NCBI GenBank assembly: GCA_963781345.1
Contig: CAWAFQ010000003.1
Span: forward strand, 186,001 to 250,000
DNA length: 64,000 bases
Direction of reading: 5' to 3'
Source of the DNA: JBBRHQ01 sp963781345
GTDB taxonomy: Bacteria; Actinomycetota; Thermoleophilia; Solirubrobacterales; 70-9
Within the stretch, counting starts at the first letter, position 1. Each line of letters starts with the position of its first letter. A model generated the notes under the pieces. It was not told the DNA's origin and searched no databases. It saw only the letters and a program-made list of their open reading frames with translations. This document shows positions 16,614 to 25,618 of this stretch, in pieces. The position numbers and the translations under genes were made by a program.

Positions 16614-17662
16614 TGGGGGCCCCTATCGGTCTCCGCCAGGACCGTCATCAGGTCCGGGCCCGGCGCCGAATCCTCACCGAGCAGCCCGAAGCGCCTGATG
16701 TTGCGATCGGCGATCTCCTGAATCTGCTCGATCACGTCGCGGCGGGGCTCGGAGCCGAAGAGGTGGGCGTAGCGCCTCTGCCGCTTCAGGTACTCCTCGA
16801 CCGGGACCCGGTCGCGGATCTTCGACACCCCGACCACGTCGCCGTTCTCCGCCTCGAAGACCGGGAAAAGACCGGTCTCCCTGGCCAGCCGCGCGATCAG
16901 GATCGTGTCCTTCGAGGCCGAGCCCCAACCGAGCGGGCAGGGGACGAAGACGTGCAGGTAGCGGGCGCCGCGGAACTCCATCGCCCTCTCGACCTTCGCC
17001 TCGATGTCGCGAAGGTCGGCGACGGTGGCCGTTGCGACGTAGGGAATCTCGTGGGCCATCGCGATCAGCGGCGCGTTCTTTCCCTGGCCGAAGACGTTCC
17101 CGGGCTCGGGCCCCACCGGCTTGGTGGTCGCGGTGCGGGCGGCCGGGGGCGTCGCGCCGGAGCGCTGCACTCCGGTGTTCATGTACGCCTCGTTGTCGTA
17201 GCAGACGAAGAGAACGTCGTCGTTTCGCTCGAACATCCCCGAGAGGCAGGCGAAGCCGATGTCGAGGGTGCCGCCGTCTCCGCCCTGGCCGATCACACGG
17301 ACGTCGTCGCGTCCCTTTGCCTTCATCGCCGCCGCGACCCCGGTGGCGACCGCGGGCGCGTTGCCGAACAGCGAGTGGATCCATGGCAGCCGCCACGAGG
17401 ACTCCGGGTAGGGGGTCGAGAAGACCTCGAGGCAGCCGGTCGCGTTGGTCGCGATCAGCTGGTCGCCGGTGGCGCGCATCGCCGCGTCGAGGACGTAGCG
17501 GGCGCCGAGGGCCTCGCCGCAGCCCTGACACGCCCGGTGGCCCGAGGTCAGCGAGTTGGAACGGTCGACGCGTGCCTGGACAGAGCGCTGGTCGGGGTCG
17601 AGCAGGCGGTTGCCGGCCACGAAAGTGTCCGTCTGGTACATCTTCAGCTCCTGCTTGGGCAA
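16610..17662 (-). CDS. porB: Pyruvate:ferredoxin oxidoreductase beta subunit (thiamine diphosphate binding)
   Basis: 350 residues. The N-terminal CQGCGEALGARY provides cluster-ligand cysteines, and GDGGTLDIGF plus NEAYMNTGVQRSG form the thiamine-diphosphate/Mg site of 2-oxoacid:ferredoxin oxidoreductase beta subunits. With PorA and PorC it interconverts pyruvate, CoA and acetyl-CoA plus CO2 with low-potential electrons. It lies 11 bp after porA and overlaps the GltD-ferredoxin gene by 4 bp. Other 2-oxoacids (for example 2-oxoisovalerate) cannot be excluded, but the NTGVQRSG block resembles pyruvate enzymes. Confidence 0.88.
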   Translation of the reverse strand: MPKQELKMYQTDTFVAGNRLLDPDQRSVQARVDRSNSLTSGHRACQGCGEALGARYVLDAAMRATGDQLIATNATGCLEVFSTPYPESSWRLPWIHSLFGNAPAVATGVAAAMKAKGRDDVRVIGQGGDGGTLDIGFACLSGMFERNDDVLFVCYDNEAYMNTGVQRSGATPPAARTATTKPVGPEPGNVFGQGKNAPLIAMAHEIPYVATATVADLRDIEAKVERAMEFRGARYLHVFVPCPLGWGSASKDTILIARLARETGLFPVFEAENGDVVGVSKIRDRVPVEEYLKRQRRYAHLFGSEPRRDVIEQIQEIADRNIRRFGLLGEDSAPGPDLMTVLAETDRGPQ

Positions 17663-17673
17663 GTTGGTCCTCC

Positions 17674-18927
17674 TCAGTGCGGTTGGGCCGCGACGATCCC
17701 GATGTCGCGCAGCATGTGCTCGGCGTGTGTTCCGGCGGCGTGCCCCTCGCGCATTCGCCCCAGCTCCCGCTCGACCAGCTCGGTGTCCATGTCGAGGAAG
17801 TTCAGCTGCTTCAGCTTTCCGGCGACGGCTTCGGAGAAGAGGCGCCGCAGCGATTCAGTCGTGATCGCTCTTCCCCCGAGCCCGGCGATCACGGTGTGCC
17901 CGTGAAGCGTCAATCCCGAGAGCGCCATGCGGACGTTGGCGGAGACGATCCCGCCGACCCCGACCGCCAGGGCCTTCTCGAGGACGACCACCCGCTCGGC
18001 CCCGGCGAGGGCGTCGCGCACCTCCTCCAGCGGGAAGGGGCGAAAGGACTTGATCCCGAGGGCACCGATCTTCACACCCTGCTCGCGCATCTCGTCGATC
18101 GTCTCCTCGATCGTGCCCAGGACCGAGCCCAGGGCGACGACGATCGTCTCCGCGTCGTCGGCACGGTAGGGGCGCAGCAGCCCGCCCGATCCGCGCCCGA
18201 AGGCGGCGGCGAAGTCGGCAGCGATCTCCGGGATCAGGTCGAGCGCCTGCATCTGCTTGGCGTGGGCCAGGTACTTGACCTCGAAGAACGCCTCCGGGCC
18301 GACCATGGCGCCGATCGTCACCGGGTCTCCCGGGTCGAGGATCTGACGCGGGCGGTAGGGCGGGAGGAAGGCGTCCACCTCTTCGCCGGTGGGCAGGTCG
18401 ACGCGCTCGTATGCGTGGGTGAGGATGAAGCCGTCCATGCAGACCATCACCGGCAGCGAGACCTCCTCGGCGAGGCGGTAGGCCTGGATGTGGAGGTCGA
18501 GCGCCTCCTGATTGGTCTCCGCGTAGAGCTGGATCCAGCCTGAGTCGCGCTGCGACATCGTGTCGCTGTGATCGTTCCAGATGTTGATCGGCGCCCCGAT
18601 CGCCCGGTTGGCCACGGTCATCACGATCGGGAGACCGAGCCCCGAGGCGTTGTAGAGCGCCTCGGCCATGTAGAGGAGGCCCTGGCTGGCGGTGGCGGTA
18701 TAGGCGCGGGCGCCCGCGGCGGAGGCGCCGATCGCGACCGACATCGCCGCGAACTCCGACTCGACCGAGACGAACTCGCAGGGGTCGAGATCACCGGTCC
18801 TGACCAGGTCCGAGAGGTGCTCGACGATGTGGGTCTGGGGCGAGATCGGGTAGGCGCAGACGACCTCCGGCCGGCACATCGCCACCGCCTCGGCGACCGC
18901 GCGGGAGCCCTCCTCCTGCCTAAGCAC
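17674..18927 (-). CDS. porA: Pyruvate:ferredoxin oxidoreductase alpha subunit
   Basis: 417 residues. The N-terminal AYPISPQTHIVEHL, AASVAIG-like middle segment with ATASQGLLYMAEALYNASG, and ANRAIGAPINIWNDHSD are the standard pyrimidine-binding half of the thiamine diphosphate site in POR alpha chains. It overlaps porC by 8 bp. The four genes read as one unit porC-porA-porB-gltD/fd, lacking a separate porD because the ferredoxin domain is carried by the last gene. Confidence 0.9.
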   Translation of the reverse strand: MLRQEEGSRAVAEAVAMCRPEVVCAYPISPQTHIVEHLSDLVRTGDLDPCEFVSVESEFAAMSVAIGASAAGARAYTATASQGLLYMAEALYNASGLGLPIVMTVANRAIGAPINIWNDHSDTMSQRDSGWIQLYAETNQEALDLHIQAYRLAEEVSLPVMVCMDGFILTHAYERVDLPTGEEVDAFLPPYRPRQILDPGDPVTIGAMVGPEAFFEVKYLAHAKQMQALDLIPEIAADFAAAFGRGSGGLLRPYRADDAETIVVALGSVLGTIEETIDEMREQGVKIGALGIKSFRPFPLEEVRDALAGAERVVVLEKALAVGVGGIVSANVRMALSGLTLHGHTVIAGLGGRAITTESLRRLFSEAVAGKLKQLNFLDMDTELVERELGRMREGHAAGTHAEHMLRDIGIVAAQPH

Positions 18928-19492
18928 CGGCCAGCTCCCTGATCTCGTCCTCGACGAACTCGAAGGCCTTCTCGGCTCCCTCGACGTTGCGCTCGCCGAC
19001 GCTCCCCGGGAACTTCTCGCGGATCGCCGCGGCCACCGAGCCGATCGTGATCAGGCCGCTGAGCGCGGCGAAGCCGCCGAGCAGCACGGCGTTCGGAAGC
19101 GGGCGACCGAGGTACTCGCGGGCCAGCTCGGTGGCGGGAACGGTGAGCAGGTGGCTCCTCGAGGACTGCTCGAGGAGCTCGGCGAGCCCGAGCTCTTCGA
19201 AGCTCCGGGAGGAGTTGATCAGCACGAACCCAACATCGGCGAGCCCCCCGAAGACGTCGACCTGGTGCAGCAGCGTCGGGTCGAGGATGATCAGCGCGTC
19301 GGGGCGCGAGACCGGCTCGCGCGAGCGGATCACCTTCTCGTCGATGCGGCAGAACGCCATCACCGGGGCCCCCATCCGCTCCGACCCGAAGCTGGGGAAG
19401 GCCTGGGCATGCTTGCCGTCGAGGAAGGCCGCCACCGAGAGCATCTCGGCTGCCGAGACCGCGCCCTGACCACCACGTCCGTGGATTCTCAC
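18920..19492 (-). CDS. porC: Pyruvate:ferredoxin oxidoreductase gamma subunit
   Basis: 190 residues of the POR gamma domain, which contributes to CoA binding and assembly. RIHGRGGQGAVSAAEML at the N-terminus and FPSFGSERMGAPV are diagnostic. GTG 19492 is the start; the preceding bases contain a set of about 20-bp repeats (19501-19582), probably the control region of the por operon. The next upstream gene on this strand, the hydrogenase protease, ends 150 bp away, so por may have its own promoter. Confidence 0.9.
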   Translation of the reverse strand: MRIHGRGGQGAVSAAEMLSVAAFLDGKHAQAFPSFGSERMGAPVMAFCRIDEKVIRSREPVSRPDALIILDPTLLHQVDVFGGLADVGFVLINSSRSFEELGLAELLEQSSRSHLLTVPATELAREYLGRPLPNAVLLGGFAALSGLITIGSVAAAIREKFPGSVGERNVEGAEKAFEFVEDEIRELAGA

Positions 19493-19500
19493 CTGGAATA

Positions 19501-19582
19501 TCGGATCCGCTCCATTCTCTCGATTCGCTCAATCATCCACGACCACCGATCGCTCCATTCTCCCACCGATCGCTCCATTCTC
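19501..19582. repeat. Three copies of a ~19-20 bp repeat upstream of porC
   Basis: Two exact 20-bp copies abut at 19543-19562 and 19563-19582 (core CGATCGCTCCATTCTC), and a diverged third copy is at 19501-19519, directly before porC. On the transcribed strand each reads GAGAATGGAGCG. This looks like a tandem operator for the por operon; the count and spacing do not suit CRISPR. Confidence 0.75.
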
Positions 19583-19642
19583 CCGACTACCGATTCTCCG
19601 TCCCGCGATCCGCTCCGGCAACCGTGGAAGAGCCCCGCGCAC

Positions 19643-20110
19643 TCACAGCTTTCCACTGATCGAATCGGCGAGCGCGGCGGCCGCCCGGGCGACGCGCAGA
19701 TCGACCTCGGCGCCGACCGAGAAGTTCCCGCCCTCGATCCCGAAGACGATCAGCCGCTCCGGCAGCCGACCGAGGCTGCGGGCCAGCTCGACCGCCTCGG
19801 GCAACCCGAGCGCGTGCGTCGAGGTCCCGCCGAAGGCCGCCGGCAGCGGCGAGTCGGTCGCCTCGACGCGGTGGACCGTCCCGGGGGCGGCACCAGATGA
19901 GACCGCGTCCACCAGGATCACGGCTGCGGCTCCCTCCCATGCCTCGATCAGGTCGACCGGCTCCCCCTCCATTTCGATCACCGACAGTCCCTCGGGCCGA
20001 AGCTCCCGCAACCGCGCCGCGACGAGGAGCCCCGCGGCGTCGTCGCCTCGCATCGGGTTGCCGACTCCGATCGCGAGCTGCGCCGCGACCGTCGCCGCCG
20101 CGCCGCTCAC
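19643..20110 (-). CDS. [NiFe] hydrogenase maturation endopeptidase (HycI/HoxW-like)
   Basis: 155 residues. GVGNPMRGDDAAGLLVAARL carries the first metal-binding acid, LVDAVSSG the second, and THALGLPEAV the conserved His. This protease removes the C-terminal tail of the large subunit once nickel is inserted. It overlaps the large-subunit gene by 4 bp and ends the hydrogenase operon. In this window the large subunit ends only a few residues after its distal Cys motif (DPCISCATHFLELEVDRG), so the cleaved tail is short. Confidence 0.88.
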   Translation of the reverse strand: MSGAAATVAAQLAIGVGNPMRGDDAAGLLVAARLRELRPEGLSVIEMEGEPVDLIEAWEGAAAVILVDAVSSGAAPGTVHRVEATDSPLPAAFGGTSTHALGLPEAVELARSLGRLPERLIVFGIEGGNFSVGAEVDLRVARAAAALADSISGKL

Positions 20111-21422
20111 CCCCGGTCCACCTCGAGCTCGAGGAAGTGGGTGGCGCAGGAGATGCAGGGATCGAAGTTGCGGATCGCCTGCTCGCAGCGCAGCGTCAGC
20201 TCATCATCGGGGAGGCCGAGGTTGGCGGCGACGAACTCGTGCAGGTCGTCCTCTATCGCCCGCTGGTTCTGCGAGGTGGGCGGGACGATCCGCGCCGCCG
20301 AGATCGCGCCCTCGGCGGTGATCTCGTAGCGGTGGTAGAGAAGGCCCCGCGGAGCCTCGGTGACGCCATGGCCGACGGACGCCGTGGGCTCCGCTTCGAC
20401 GAAGGGAGCGTCGGGCTGCTCGTAGCCGTCGATCAGCCGCAGGGCCTCGTCGAAGGCATAGAGGATCTCGACCGCCCTGACGATGATGCTTCGGAACGGG
20501 TTGCGGCAGCCCTCCGCCAGGCCGACCTCGGCGGCGGCCTCGGAGGCCAGCGGAGAGAGGCGCTCGGAGTTGAGGTTGAAGCGGGCCATCGGGCCCGCGA
20601 GGTAGGAGCCGCGGCCGATCACGTGGGAGTGAAGCGCGGTCGAGTGCTCGACGTGCTCCTCGGCGAAGACCCGGTCGAACTCGCTCGCATCGATGTCGAT
20701 CCCCTCCGAGGAGACGATCCTGCCGCGGTCGATCGGGTACTCGGTGGGGACCGGCGAGCGCAGGGAGACGAACTCGTAGTCGCGCTCGAGCTCGGGGAAC
20801 GGAAGCGTCGCCGTCCAGCGGACCGTCTCCAGCGCCTCTTCCCGCGCGCGCTCCAGGGCCTCTCGAACGGGCTCCAGCTGGCGGCGATCGGGGGCACGGT
20901 AAAAACCCCGACGCGGACGTTGATCGGGTGCACCTCGCGGCCGCCGACGGCGGCGATCAGGGCGTTCCCGGCCTTCTTCGTCCGGAGCCCCCGCTCGACG
21001 ATCTCGGCGTGGTCGCGGGCCATCTCGAAGCCGCTCTCGTAGCCGAGGAAATCGGGGGCATGCAGCAGGTAGAGGTGCAGGGTGTGGCTCTCGATCCACT
21101 CGCCGCAATAGATCAGGCGCCGCAGGTTTCGCAGCGGTCCGTCCAGCTCGATTCCGAGGGCATCCTCCATCGCCTCGCAGGCGCTCATCTGGTACGCGAC
21201 CGGGCAGATTCCGCAGATTCGGGCGGTGATGTCGGGCGCCTCGCCCAGCGCCCGGCCCTGCAGCAGGCCCTCGAACAGCCGCGGCGGCTCGTAGATCTGG
21301 AGCTGGACGTCGAGCACCTCGCCGTCGCGGACCCGCACCCGCATCGCCCCCTCGCCCTCGACCCGGGCGAGCGCCTCGGTCCGCAGCGTTCTCGTTGGTC
21401 GCCCGCCGTTGCCCTCAGTCAT
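20107..21422 (-). CDS. hydA: [NiFe] hydrogenase large (alpha) subunit, group 3b type (one frameshift)
   Basis: The restored protein has 438 residues and carries the bimetallic site. The proximal motif RICGICP (Cys70, Cys73) and the distal DPCISCATHF near the C-terminus supply the four Ni ligands. One base is missing in the GGGG run opposite 20906-20909; adding it joins NVRVGGFYRAP smoothly. Motif spelling and partner subunits point to the NAD(P)-linked group 3b. It starts at ATG 21422, overlapping the small subunit by 8 bp. No selenocysteine is seen. The subgroup assignment is from motifs and synteny only. Confidence 0.9.
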
Positions 21423-22209
21423 CGGCCCCGGCCTCCTGCGCCTCGCTCTCGGCCCGGAACGCCGGGCTGTTGGCGTTGAAGGTCCGGAACGAGTGCACCA
21501 GCTCACGGCTTCCGGAACCGAGGCGCTCACCGATCCAGCCCGCCAGGGAGGACGTGTTCGGCGTCTCCATAGGCCCGTAGCAGCCGTAGCAGCCGCGGTC
21601 ATACGCCGGGCAGAGCGCTCCGCACCCGGCGTGGGTCACAGGCCCCAGGCACGGCGTCCCGTGGGCGACCATGACGCAGACGTTCCCCGCCCTCTTGCAC
21701 TCCATGCAGACGCTGTGGGGCGCGATGCTGGGGCGGCGCCCGGCGAGGAATGCGCCGATCACCTCGAGCAGCTGGCGCTTGTTGACCGGGCAGCCCTGCA
21801 GCTCGTAATCCACCTGGACGTGGTCGCTGATCGCGGTCGACGTCTCCAGCGTCGAGATGTAGGAGGGCGTCGCGTACACCGCCGAGACGAACTCGCCGAC
21901 GTCGGCGAAGTTCCGCAGGGCCTGGATCCCCCCGGAGGTGGCGCAGGCGCCGATCGTGATCAGGCGCCCCGACACCCGTCGCACCTCGCGGATGCGCTCA
22001 GCGTCGTCCGCCGTGGTGACCGAGCCCTCGACCAGGGAGATGTCGTAGGGCCCCGCGATCGTCGCCCGGCTCGCCTCGAGGAAATGGGCAACCTCGACCT
22101 CCCCGGCTAGCGCGAGCAGCTCGTCCTCGCAGTCGAGGATGCTCAGCTGGCAGCCATCGCAGGAAGCGAACTTCCAAACGGCCAGCTTCGGTCGCGGCGC
22201 GGTGGCCAT
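21415..22209 (-). CDS. hydD: [NiFe] hydrogenase small (delta) subunit
   Basis: 264 residues without a Tat signal, so cytoplasmic, as in group 3. ASCDGCQLS (Cys17, Cys20), IGACATSGG, and the Cys-rich C-terminus with LQGCPVNKRQ, CMECKRAGNVC and GCGALCPAYDRGCYGCYGP provide ligands for three [4Fe-4S] clusters. It relays electrons between the Ni-Fe site of the large subunit and the flavin subunit. Its start touches the flavin-subunit stop by one base. Confidence 0.92.
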   Translation of the reverse strand: MATAPRPKLAVWKFASCDGCQLSILDCEDELLALAGEVEVAHFLEASRATIAGPYDISLVEGSVTTADDAERIREVRRVSGRLITIGACATSGGIQALRNFADVGEFVSAVYATPSYISTLETSTAISDHVQVDYELQGCPVNKRQLLEVIGAFLAGRRPSIAPHSVCMECKRAGNVCVMVAHGTPCLGPVTHAGCGALCPAYDRGCYGCYGPMETPNTSSLAGWIGERLGSGSRELVHSFRTFNANSPAFRAESEAQEAGADD

Positions 22210-23096
22210 CAGACCTCCCTGAGGTCGTAGAAGGGCTCGACATGCGAGAGGCGAAGCACCGCGCCCTCACGGCAGGCGAAGGTCGGGCCGAACTGGCAGC
22301 GCCCGCACTGGGTGAGCGCGCACTTCATGTTGCGCTCGATCGAGAAGAGCATGTCCTCGGCGGCGAGCCCGATCCCGCGCAGCGAGCGGATCGCGAACCG
22401 CATCATCGCCTCCGGCCCGCAGAGCAGCGCCAGCGAGCGCGCGGGGTCGAGCCCGGCCCGGTCGATCAGTTTCGTGACGACCCCGACGTCGCCGCTCCAG
22501 CCGCCGCCGGCCGTGTCCACGGTCACCCCCAGCTCGACCGCGGGGTCCTCGCGCCAGCGCTCGAGCTCGTGGCGGAACAGCAGCTGCTCGGGCTCGCGCC
22601 CGCCGTAGAGCAGGACGACTCGGCGAAAGCTCGAGCGCGATGCGAGCCCGGCGAGCAGGGCCGGGCGCAGCGGCGCCAGGCCGAGGCCGCCGGCGATCAC
22701 GACCAGATCCCCTCCCTCGGCCTCGGAGACCGGCCAGCTCGAGCCGTAGGGCCCGCGGACCCCGAGACAGGCACCGCTATGGGACCCACAGATCGCCTCG
22801 GTCACTGCCCCGACGGCGCGCACGGTGTGAACCAGCGGGCCCGAGGACGCGGGATCGCCGCTGATCGAGATCGGCACCTCCCCGATGCCGAAGGCGTAGA
22901 CCATGTTGAACTGCCCCGGCTCGAAGGACGGGGGCCGGGAGCCGTCGGCTGGCTCGAGCTCGATCGTCCAGGTGTCGGCGGTCTCGCGGTGCCGGCGCCC
23001 GATCCGGTAGACGTCGGGGACCATCGGGCCCGGCGCGGCTCCGGCCTCGCGCGGAACCCGCTGTGCCGTCTGGCCGTGCTGCTCATCGAGGGGCAT
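22209..23096 (-). CDS. hydG: Hydrogenase FAD/NAD(P)-binding (gamma) subunit
   Basis: 295 residues of the ferredoxin-NADP reductase fold. FEPGQFNMVYAFGIGEVPIS is the FAD segment, IAGGLGLAPLRPAL and LLCGPEAMMR the NAD(P) segments, and C-terminal CALTQCGRCQFGPTFAC binds a [2Fe-2S] cluster, as in sulfhydrogenase gamma subunits and dihydroorotate dehydrogenase PyrK. It connects the hydrogenase to NAD(P)H. It overlaps the cyclic-nucleotide-binding gene by 14 bp. Confidence 0.9.
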   Translation of the reverse strand: MPLDEQHGQTAQRVPREAGAAPGPMVPDVYRIGRRHRETADTWTIELEPADGSRPPSFEPGQFNMVYAFGIGEVPISISGDPASSGPLVHTVRAVGAVTEAICGSHSGACLGVRGPYGSSWPVSEAEGGDLVVIAGGLGLAPLRPALLAGLASRSSFRRVVLLYGGREPEQLLFRHELERWREDPAVELGVTVDTAGGGWSGDVGVVTKLIDRAGLDPARSLALLCGPEAMMRFAIRSLRGIGLAAEDMLFSIERNMKCALTQCGRCQFGPTFACREGAVLRLSHVEPFYDLREV

Positions 23097-23549
23097 GGCC
23101 GTAGACGTCGAGGAGCTGGAAGCGGACTGCCTGCAGGCGCTCGACCAGAAGCGTCGCGAAGCGCCGCATCAGCTCGTAGCCGAGCTCGTGGTCGGCGTCG
23201 CATTTCCCGCGCAGGCAGGCGGCGTCAAAGACGACCGCCGACCCGCGCTCCACCGCCCTTGCGTCGAGGTGCCAGAGATACGGGGGAAAGAGCCAGGACC
23301 ACCCCACCAGCTCACCCGCACCGATCGTCTCGATCGTCATCGCGCCTCGACCGGTCGCGAAGATCTCGAGGGCGACGCTGCCGTGGCGCAGCGCATAGAA
23401 CTCGTCGGCCGCCTCACCCTCGTGAAACAGCTGCTCGCCGGCGGCGAATGACCGGATCGTCCCGCAGCCTGCGATCAGCTCGAGATGATCGGCGCGCATG
23501 CCCTCGAACGCGGGCACGTCAGCAAGCAGCTGGTCGATCTCGCGCCGGC

Positions 23550-23553
<4 letters not shown>
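23083..23553 (-). CDS. Cyclic-nucleotide-binding domain protein in the hydrogenase operon
   Basis: 156 residues forming one CNBD: residues about 10-120 have the beta-roll with FAAGEQLFHEGEAADEFYAL and GELVGWSWLF. No helix-turn-helix follows, so it is not a Crp/Fnr regulator; the C-terminal helix ends at DVYGHAPR. It lies between the two electron-transfer subunit genes with overlaps of 4 and 14 bp, so it is probably made with the enzyme and may be an allosteric or assembly subunit. Comparable CNBD genes accompany some actinobacterial 3b hydrogenases, to my knowledge without an assigned role. Confidence 0.85.
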
Positions 23554-24683
<1,130 letters not shown>

Positions 24684-24712
24684 GTTCGGGCCCCGACGTT
24701 AGCCTGACACGG
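24684..24712. promoter_or_regulatory. 29-bp divergent promoter region, hydrogenase operon / universal stress gene
   Basis: Minus-strand TAACGT (24696-24701) and plus-strand TAGCCT (24700-24705) are candidate -10 boxes that overlap by two bases. TAGCCT ends 7 bp before the stress gene's ATG, so that transcript would be leaderless. A short symmetrical element TCGGGcCCCGA lies at 24686-24696. The two transcription units would compete for polymerase. Confidence 0.55.
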
Positions 24713-25618
24713 ATGAAGGCGCCGGAGACGATCATTGTCGGCTACGACGGGCGCGCCGAGAGCCGCGACGCGCTTGCCCTCGGGGTTGAGATCGCGGCGG
24801 CCACCGACGCGCGCCTGATCCTCGCCGGAGTCTTCCCCTATGGCCCTGAGCGGATCGGCCCCGAGGCATTCGAGGCGGCGCTGACCGAGGACCGGGGGAA
24901 GCTGCTCGATCCGGTGGTCTCCTCGCTCGAGGGTGTGGAGGCCGAGGCCAGAGCCGTCGGTGATCGCTCGCCCGCCAGAGCGCTCTACCGGCTCGCCGAC
25001 GAGCACCCCGACGCGCTCGTGGTCCTCGGATCCACCCACCGCGGATCGATCGGGCGGGTGGTGCCGGGAAGCGTCGTCGAGAGGATGCTGCACGGCTCGC
25101 CGTGCCCGGTTGCAGTGGCGCCGCGAGGGCTGGCGGACTCCGATCCCGGCCTGCGCGTGCTCGCGGTTGCCTATGACGACTCGGCCGAGGCGCGGGCCGC
25201 TCTCGAGCTGGCGGGTGAGATCGCCGTGCGCGCCTCGGCGACCGTGCGAGTTATCGGGGTGCTTGATCCGGGGGTCGAGCGCCCGGGCGCGGCCGGGGTG
25301 ATCCAGCAGGCCGCCGCCCTTGCCCGCGCCGGCCTCCGCGACGCCGTCCACGACGCCGCTGCGAGCCTTCCGCCCGAGGTCCGGGCGCTGCCCGTGATCT
25401 GCCACGGAAACGCCGCGGTCGAGCTCGCGGGCCAGTGCGAGCAGGGGGTCGACCTTCTGCTGATGGGCTCGCGGGGCTACGGGCCCCTCTACAGGGTCCT
25501 GCTCGGCAGCGTCTCCTCGATGATGATCGGCGCCGCCCGCTGCCCGGTGATCGTCGTTCCGGGGCCCCGGGGCGCCGCCGCAGGGTCCGGGGTCCCGGCT
25601 CAACGACCCTCCGCCTGA
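24713..25618 (+). CDS. Universal stress protein, two UspA domains
   Basis: 301 residues. Domain 1 (about 1-140) has IIVGYDGRAESRDAL and the ATP-binding signature GSTHRGSIGRVVPGSV; domain 2 (about 145-295) has LAVAYDDSAEARAAL and GSRGYGPLYRVLLGSV. Tandem UspA proteins of actinobacteria often belong to hypoxia or dormancy regulons. Divergent from the hydrogenase operon across 29 bp, it is probably controlled by the same condition. Its 3' end overlaps the convergent WS/DGAT gene by 19 bp. Confidence 0.9.
   Translation: MKAPETIIVGYDGRAESRDALALGVEIAAATDARLILAGVFPYGPERIGPEAFEAALTEDRGKLLDPVVSSLEGVEAEARAVGDRSPARALYRLADEHPDALVVLGSTHRGSIGRVVPGSVVERMLHGSPCPVAVAPRGLADSDPGLRVLAVAYDDSAEARAALELAGEIAVRASATVRVIGVLDPGVERPGAAGVIQQAAALARAGLRDAVHDAAASLPPEVRALPVICHGNAAVELAGQCEQGVDLLLMGSRGYGPLYRVLLGSVSSMMIGAARCPVIVVPGPRGAAAGSGVPAQRPSA

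Noticed and set aside
19501..19582. Possible CRISPR array
   Set aside because: Copies abut without spacers, are only 20 bp long, number two to three, and no cas gene is present.
20107..21422. Selenocysteine or missing ligand in the hydrogenase large subunit
   Set aside because: All four Ni-site cysteines (RICGIC and DPCISC) are coded as Cys; the only defect is one missing base away from the motifs.
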